Below are positions 59,385 through 64,000 of a stretch of DNA of 64,000 bases, piece after piece. The position numbers and the translations under genes were made by a program. The stretch lies in contig NW_005202428.1 in assembly GCF_000372725.1 (NCBI RefSeq), positions 1,906,859 to 1,970,858 on the forward strand, read 5' to 3'. The notes beneath the pieces are model-generated. The model worked only from the letters and a program-made list of their open reading frames with translations. It was not told the origin of the DNA and did no database searches. Position 1 is the first letter of the stretch, and every line of letters begins with the position of its first letter. This DNA is from Emiliania huxleyi CCMP1516 (Eukaryota; Haptophyta; Isochrysidales; Noelaerhabdaceae).

Positions 59385-61185
59385 ATGCATCGCGTCGCCC
59401 GCGTTTGGTCGCAGTCGCAGGCCTCATGGGCGCGGCCGGCCCGTATTCGTATTTTTCTGCGCCAGCCCGCGACCGCCACGGCCACACAAAGGGTGCCCCG
59501 CGAGTTCGCAGTGCCGGAGGTCGACGCCTTTGCGAAGGATGCGTTATTCGGCGAGTCACAGATAATTTCAACCAAGTTCTTGGGTCAAAGCGTGCTCGCG
59601 TCGCCACTGCACCCGACGTTTGGCGTGCGTATCGACGGCTGCCGCCTCGCAGAACTGATGCACGACCCGCCGGCCCTCGCCACAACTCTGCGCCAGCTGC
59701 TGCAGTCGCAAAAGATGGTCGTCTTCAGCGGCCAGTCTGAGCTCGAGCCGGAGGCGCACGTCGCCCTGTGCAAGCTCCTCGGCGGCAGCGCCGGTCTCGA
59801 CGACACCTTCAGCAGCAACCACGCCGCCGGCCTCTCCGAGGAGGAGGGAGGCCACTGGCCTGGCGACGGCGGCGGCGGCGGCCTGGCGCTGCGGCCGACG
59901 GCAAACGCGTACGAAGCCCTGCCGCCCGCCGTCTGGCCGATCTCGAACCAGCCCGATCGGGGCACCGTCAACGCCGGCGACGGCGGCTTCCACTGCGACG
60001 GCGCCTGGTTCGGCGACCACTTTCGGTACATGTCGTTTTTGTGCCGCAGCCAGCTTTCTCACGGAGGAGGGCACACCTTCTTCGCCTCGAGCGAGGCGCT
60101 GCTGCGGGCGCTGGGGCCGGAGGAGCGGCACTTCCTCGCGGGGGTGCTCGTCGAGTACACGGACCGGATGGTCTACCCCGGCGGCAACTCCATCAACCCG
60201 TCGGGCGGCAGACCGACCGTGATTCCTCTCGTCAGCGAGTCCGGGACTGGCGCCGACCGCCAGCTCGCAATCTCCGCCTTCCTCGACCCAAAGTACTGGC
60301 GGCGGGTCTACCTCTGCGACGCGGCGCGCGAGTCGAGCCCCGAGGCGCGGCGGCGCCTCTTCGCGCAGCCCTTCTGGCGCCAAATCGTCGGTGATGACTC
60401 GGCTGGCCGGCGGGGGGGCGAGAGTGCAGAGGCCATGTCGGCCGGGGCGGTGCAGGAGCTGGCGTGGGCGGAGGGGGCGGACATCCTCGAGGGCATCAAC
60501 GTGCGGCTCGGGCCGGAGGCGCGGACGCATCTCGGCTGTGCCTCGGCTGTCCCTCGGCTGTATCTCACCCCCGAGCGGTGCCACCACAGGGCGTCGGTCG
60601 GCCCGACTCTGCACACAAGTCGCTCACGCTGAGCATGCAGTGGCGGGAGGGCGACCTCGGCTTCTACTGCAACCGCACGCTCCTGCACCGCGCCTCGGCG
60701 GGCGCACGCAGCGGCGCGGGAGCCGTTCCCTCTTCTGTGTGATCCGCCTCCCCTCTCGACACCAGGCGAGCACGCAGCGGCGAGAGAGCCACGGCGAGCC
60801 GGAGCTGCGCCTCATGCACCGCATCTCCATCAAGGGGGGAGGCACGCCGCCCTTCTACATGGCGCAACGTCGCGGAACAAGTCGCCTTGGCGCCGGTGCA
60901 CCGCTCACCGCGTGTTGCGGCGTGACTTGTAGGCGCCGCCGCCGCGCCACGGACACGTCCACGCGGAGTGACGTTTCTTCTCTCTCCTCCATCCATCCGC
61001 GCCTACTCCTCTCCCTCCCACGCTGTCGCGGCCGCCGCGCGCGGGGGAGGGGCTGGCCGAGGGGCGGGCCGGGAGAGCAGTCTCGGCCAGTCTCGGCTCC
61101 TGCGGCGCAAGCGCCGGAGGCATGTCTTGAGAGTGATCGAGCTGGGGCGGGGCCGCCCGTCGAGGCAGGGGAGGGGTCTATTTAG
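59385..61185 (+). CDS. TauD/TfdA-type Fe(II)/2-oxoglutarate dioxygenase
   Basis: Exons 59385-60518, 60590-60697 and 60766 onward. A basic N-terminus (MHRVARVWSQSQASWARPAR) could target an organelle. The core reads TFGVRIDGCRLAEL, QKMVVFSGQ, FHCDGAWFGDHFRYMSF (HxD iron ligands), GGGHTFFASSEALLRAL and LTLSMQWREGDLGFYCNRTLLHRAS (distal His and 2-oxoglutarate-binding Arg in LHR). LRLMHRISIKG follows. Such enzymes hydroxylate small acids such as taurine or herbicides, or modify natural products; the substrate cannot be told. The last exon stays open to 61185, but residues after ~60880 look random, so an additional intron or earlier end is likely. Confidence 0.82.
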
Positions 61186-61495
61186 GTCGAGGAAAAGGGA
61201 CGTTGTTGCTAGTACCGTAGTGGCGCGGTTCGCATGCTCACGTGTCGGAGACTCATTATTTGCCCAGGCGTAGTACAGTGTCGTCTCTTGGCAGCGCGGT
61301 ATTGGTGTAGTGACTTGTGAGTTATGTGTGTGTGTGTGTGTCGCCCAGTCGCCAGTGGGCCCGTCGTCGCGGTGCTTGTCTCATGTCTGGGAAATGCATG
61401 CGCACATGAGAGTAGAGATACATATTGTGATACACGACAACAATTCATATTCGATCGCGGGACCGCGCGGCCACGGGGACGAGTCATGAGAGATC

Positions 61496-63608
61496 TCAAC
61501 CGCTGTGCGACTTTCCCAGCAGGCTACTCGCCGCCGCCACCGTCGCAGCTCCTCCCCCACCCGGGTGCACGCCCGCCGGCGCCATGCGGACGGCCTCCGC
61601 ATGCGGCGAAGGCTGCGCCGACGGCAGCGAGCAGCTCGAGGTGTCCAAAGGGACGCGCGCCCTCAGCTGCGAGACGACGGCCCACTCGACGCGGAAAGCG
61701 CACCACTGCGCGCGCCGCAGCAGCTCGACGCAGCCGAGGAGGAGCACGACGTGCTGCTGCAGGATGCGCTGGTCGGGCGAGATGTAGACCGCCCAGCCCG
61801 CGCGTGCCACCGTGTTTGCGAGCGCGCCGACCTGGAACGAGCGGCGCGGGAAGAGGCGGCCATCGAGCGGGTCGGCCACTGCCGTCTCGCCCAAATATTG
61901 CGAGACTCCGAGGGCACGCGCGCCGACGGGGAAGCCCCAGTCCATGTAGAGGTCCCACCACGAGCAGTAGAGCGTCGAGATGACGGACATGGCGAGCCTA
62001 ACGTCGTGGCCGGTATGACTGGGGCCGGGAGCACGGCATCGTGCAGTGTATCGAAGCAGCGCATCAACATCGAGTGAACATGCCGCCGAATGCGGCCGAG
62101 CACAGCGGAGTGCGTGCCGGCTCGAGTGCCAGTTCGAGTACACGGGGGTGTCTTGCGCATTCTAGCACGGCGAGCCAAGCGACGAAGACGCCGTCGCACT
62201 TGAAGAGGTCGGAGTCGGAGAGCAAGGAGAGCGCGACGACAGAGATGGCGCACCCGTACTTGAGCGAGTTGAAGACGTGCCTCACCTCGCCTACTCTCGG
62301 GCCGTCTCTCGGCTCGCACCCGCACCCGCAGCGGAGAGGCCGACGTGCTCCCGAGCGGCTCGCCTCCCAGGGCGAGCTGGCGCTGGCACTGCGCGAGTCG
62401 GAAGGCGAAGGGGCCGAGCGAGAGGAGCACCTGCGGGGAAGGCAGGCACACTCCTCCACACACGTCCAAGACAGGAGCCGCGCGGCACCGAAAGCGCAAG
62501 GCCCGGCGCGCGTGGGTGAGGTGTGTGCGTGTGCGCGTGCGTGTGTGTGTGTGTGCGTGTGCAAGTAAGCGCCACCTTGCACGCAAAGTAGAGCCTCGAC
62601 CCCTCGTTTGTGCACGTGTCTGACATGCCGACGGCGCGCGCTCTCTCTTCGTCGTACTCTATCTCGTACGCCTCGCCGGTGGCATAGAGGCAGCCTATGG
62701 CACGCATCGTGGACGTGTCGCGGACACACGCTGGGTCGCGAACGCCGGTGGCGCGGGGCGGCCGGTGCGCAGCAGGTCGAGGAAGAGCTTCGGCATGGAG
62801 CAGAGGACCTGATCACGGCTCGGAGCCGTGTGAGCGGGCGCAGCTCACAGGTCGAGGCCGAGCCGTGGCGTCGAGCGGAGCGCACGTCGGTGAGGATGGT
62901 GTCGGACAGCTCCGGCACGAGGAAGGGAGAGAGGAAGGTGCCTCGCGCCAACGAGCGGCAGAGCGCCGCGCGCTGCCTCGCGTCCCTCCACTCGGGCATC
63001 CAGTCAAACGGGAAGATCAGGAAGAGGAGCGAGGTGCCGGCGGCTATTGCGGGCCACGCGTGCTTGTATGGCGTGAGGTGGTCTGTGAGCGAGAGCACGT
63101 ACAGCGCGAAGCAGCCAAAGACAAAGGACATGGCGAGGAATGAGAGGGTGACGATGGAGTGGTAGTTGTGCTGCTGTGGTACGCCCAGCACCGAGCGGTA
63201 GTCGACGTCGTGCCGCTTCCAGAGGAAGAGCACGATACCGTAGCACGAGCAGAAGAAGCAGATCAGGAACAGGCCGCGAAAGAGCGGGTAGTATCCGAGC
63301 GCAAACTCGTACATCGGACCGCCCTGCCGCTGCGCCGCCGCCATCAGCACGGCCGACATTAAGAACATCTGGAGCCCAAAGCCCGTCTGGAGGCCGAGCG
63401 AGAAGAAGCGCACCTTGATCTCATCGACAGACACGAGCCGCGGCCGCTCGTGTCCCACAGTGTCGAGAATCTTGCGCGGCACAACGTGCAAGTCGACGCT
63501 GCTTGCGCTCGGCTCCACACCGACAAGGCCACGCAGCGACGGGCTCGGCTGGTCAGGGAGGTCCGGTGTCGAGAAGAGCAGCGGCCGACGGTCTGCTGGC
63601 CCCAGCAT
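61496..63608 (-). CDS. EXS-domain phosphate exporter, XPR1/ERD1-like
   Basis: Exons 62886-63608, 62763-62808, 62576-62694, 62364-62430, 62176-62290 and 61496-61997 give 523 residues in phase. After a ~65-residue N-terminus, membrane segments follow: GLQTGFGLQMFLMSAVLM, YYPLFRGLFLICFFCSCYG and YHSIVTLSFLAMSFVFGCF. The EXS block reads FLSPFLVPELSDTILTDV, GPFAFRLAQCQRQLAL, HVFNSLKYGCAISVVALS and WWDLYMDWGF. XPR1/PHO1/SYG1 proteins export phosphate and have an N-terminal SPX sensor; none is seen here, so it resembles SPX-less yeast ERD1, a Golgi phosphate recycler. Donors are GT, GC, GT, GC and GC. Confidence 0.9.
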
Positions 63609-63689
63609 CCGGCTAAATCACAAAATGCGCGGCTCGACCAAAAAGAAATTTACCACGTTAAGCAAAAAAAGAACTCAAGTTGCGAGAAG

Positions 63690-63845
63690 CGGCGAGAGAC
63701 TGCGAAAAGAGATACAAAGAGGCAGACTCCCCAGGGTGGCGACGGCTAGCGCACCACACTCCTCTCCTTAAAATCCCTGTGTGGTGGCGGCGTGCCGTTC
63801 TCCCATCCCTCCCTTGGGTTGTGTGTTTTCTTTCTTTCTTTCTAC
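63690..63845 (+). repeat. Retroelement 3'-end family, copy
   Basis: Shares GCGACGGCTAGC, CACACTCCTCTCC, CCCTGTGTGGTGGCGGCGTG and GGGTTG...GTTTTCTTTCTTTC with 44911-45410. It lies just upstream of the EXS gene. Confidence 0.85.
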
Positions 63846-63899
63846 TCAAGTTGCATGGCATGACGCTGGGCAGGAAGGCTCCCCACTCCCGTTCCCCTG

Positions 63900-64000
63900 T
63901 GTCCCTGATCGTCCTTCCAAGATCCTGCTCGTGCAGGTGGGGACCCTGTCCTTCTCCCATCCCTCGTTTGATTTGTCTGTTTTCTTTCTTTTTTACTGCT
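63900..64000 (+). repeat. Second pyrimidine-tailed repeat at the window edge
   Basis: CTGATCGTCCTTCCAAGATC then CTGCTCGTGCAGGTGGGGAC matches 45098-45145. It ends GTCTGTTTTCTTTCTTT, again a pyrimidine tail; cut by the window end. Confidence 0.75.

Overview
This looks like nuclear DNA of a plastid-bearing, GC-rich unicellular eukaryote, most likely a haptophyte alga of the Emiliania/Gephyrocapsa or prymnesiophyte type (inferred, not proven). Three things point this way. The genes are eukaryotic: UFM1, APC3/CDC27, nonaspanin, metacaspase, EXS phosphate exporter, V-ATPase assembly factor and SET-domain genes. Three gene products fit a plastid role: a CtpA-like protease, a Tic22-like import factor and a PLGG1-like LrgAB glycolate/glycerate carrier. 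The introns are short and mostly use a GC rather than a GT donor. A run of 108 N marks a draft assembly. There are no operons; genes lie on both strands between repeats.

Layout. 0-2 kb: 3' part of a CtpA-type protease gene (+). 2.5-4.7 kb: intronless dimethylformamidase-like gene (-). 4.7-7 kb: repeats. 7-7.7 kb: unknown gene. 8.3-9.2 kb: Tic22-like gene (-). 9.2-11.8 kb: LINE 3' fragment, then an inverted repeat carrying a nested hairpin insertion. 11.9-15 kb: low-complexity membrane protein gene (-). 15-17.7 kb: retroelement debris and a foldback element. 17.9-20.1 kb: LrgAB carrier. 20.3-22.85 kb: complete LTR element filled with 108-bp tandem repeats. 23.2-26 kb: TM9SF. 26.5-28.4 kb: metacaspase (-). 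29-30.3 kb: SET-domain gene and a putative lumenal protein gene (both -). 30.5-32.4 kb: TMEM184/OST-alpha-like gene (+) broken by the gap. 34.4-35.2 kb: Vma12. 35.4-36.7 kb: two small genes (-). 38-42.6 kb: LINE with endonuclease and truncated RT. 44.4-46.6 kb: retroelement ends and duplicated promoter fragments. 47-50 kb: small membrane protein (+), polytopic membrane protein (-), RS-repeat protein (-). 51.5-55.4 kb: CDC27. 55.9-56.3 kb: UFM1 (-). 56.4-59.3 kb: repeats. 59.4-61.2 kb: TauD-like dioxygenase. 61.5-63.6 kb: EXS exporter (-). 63.7-64 kb: repeat tails.

Exon boundaries of seven genes (protease, LrgAB, TM9SF, metacaspase, CDC27, UFM1, EXS) could be worked out by hand because phases and family alignments agree; part of the TauD gene could too. 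This showed that many introns start with a copy of the first bases of the downstream exon, as expected if introns arise by tandem duplication of a segment bearing AG|GC. That pattern, and a fresh LTR element carrying stop-free 108-bp repeats, are the two most interesting signals here.
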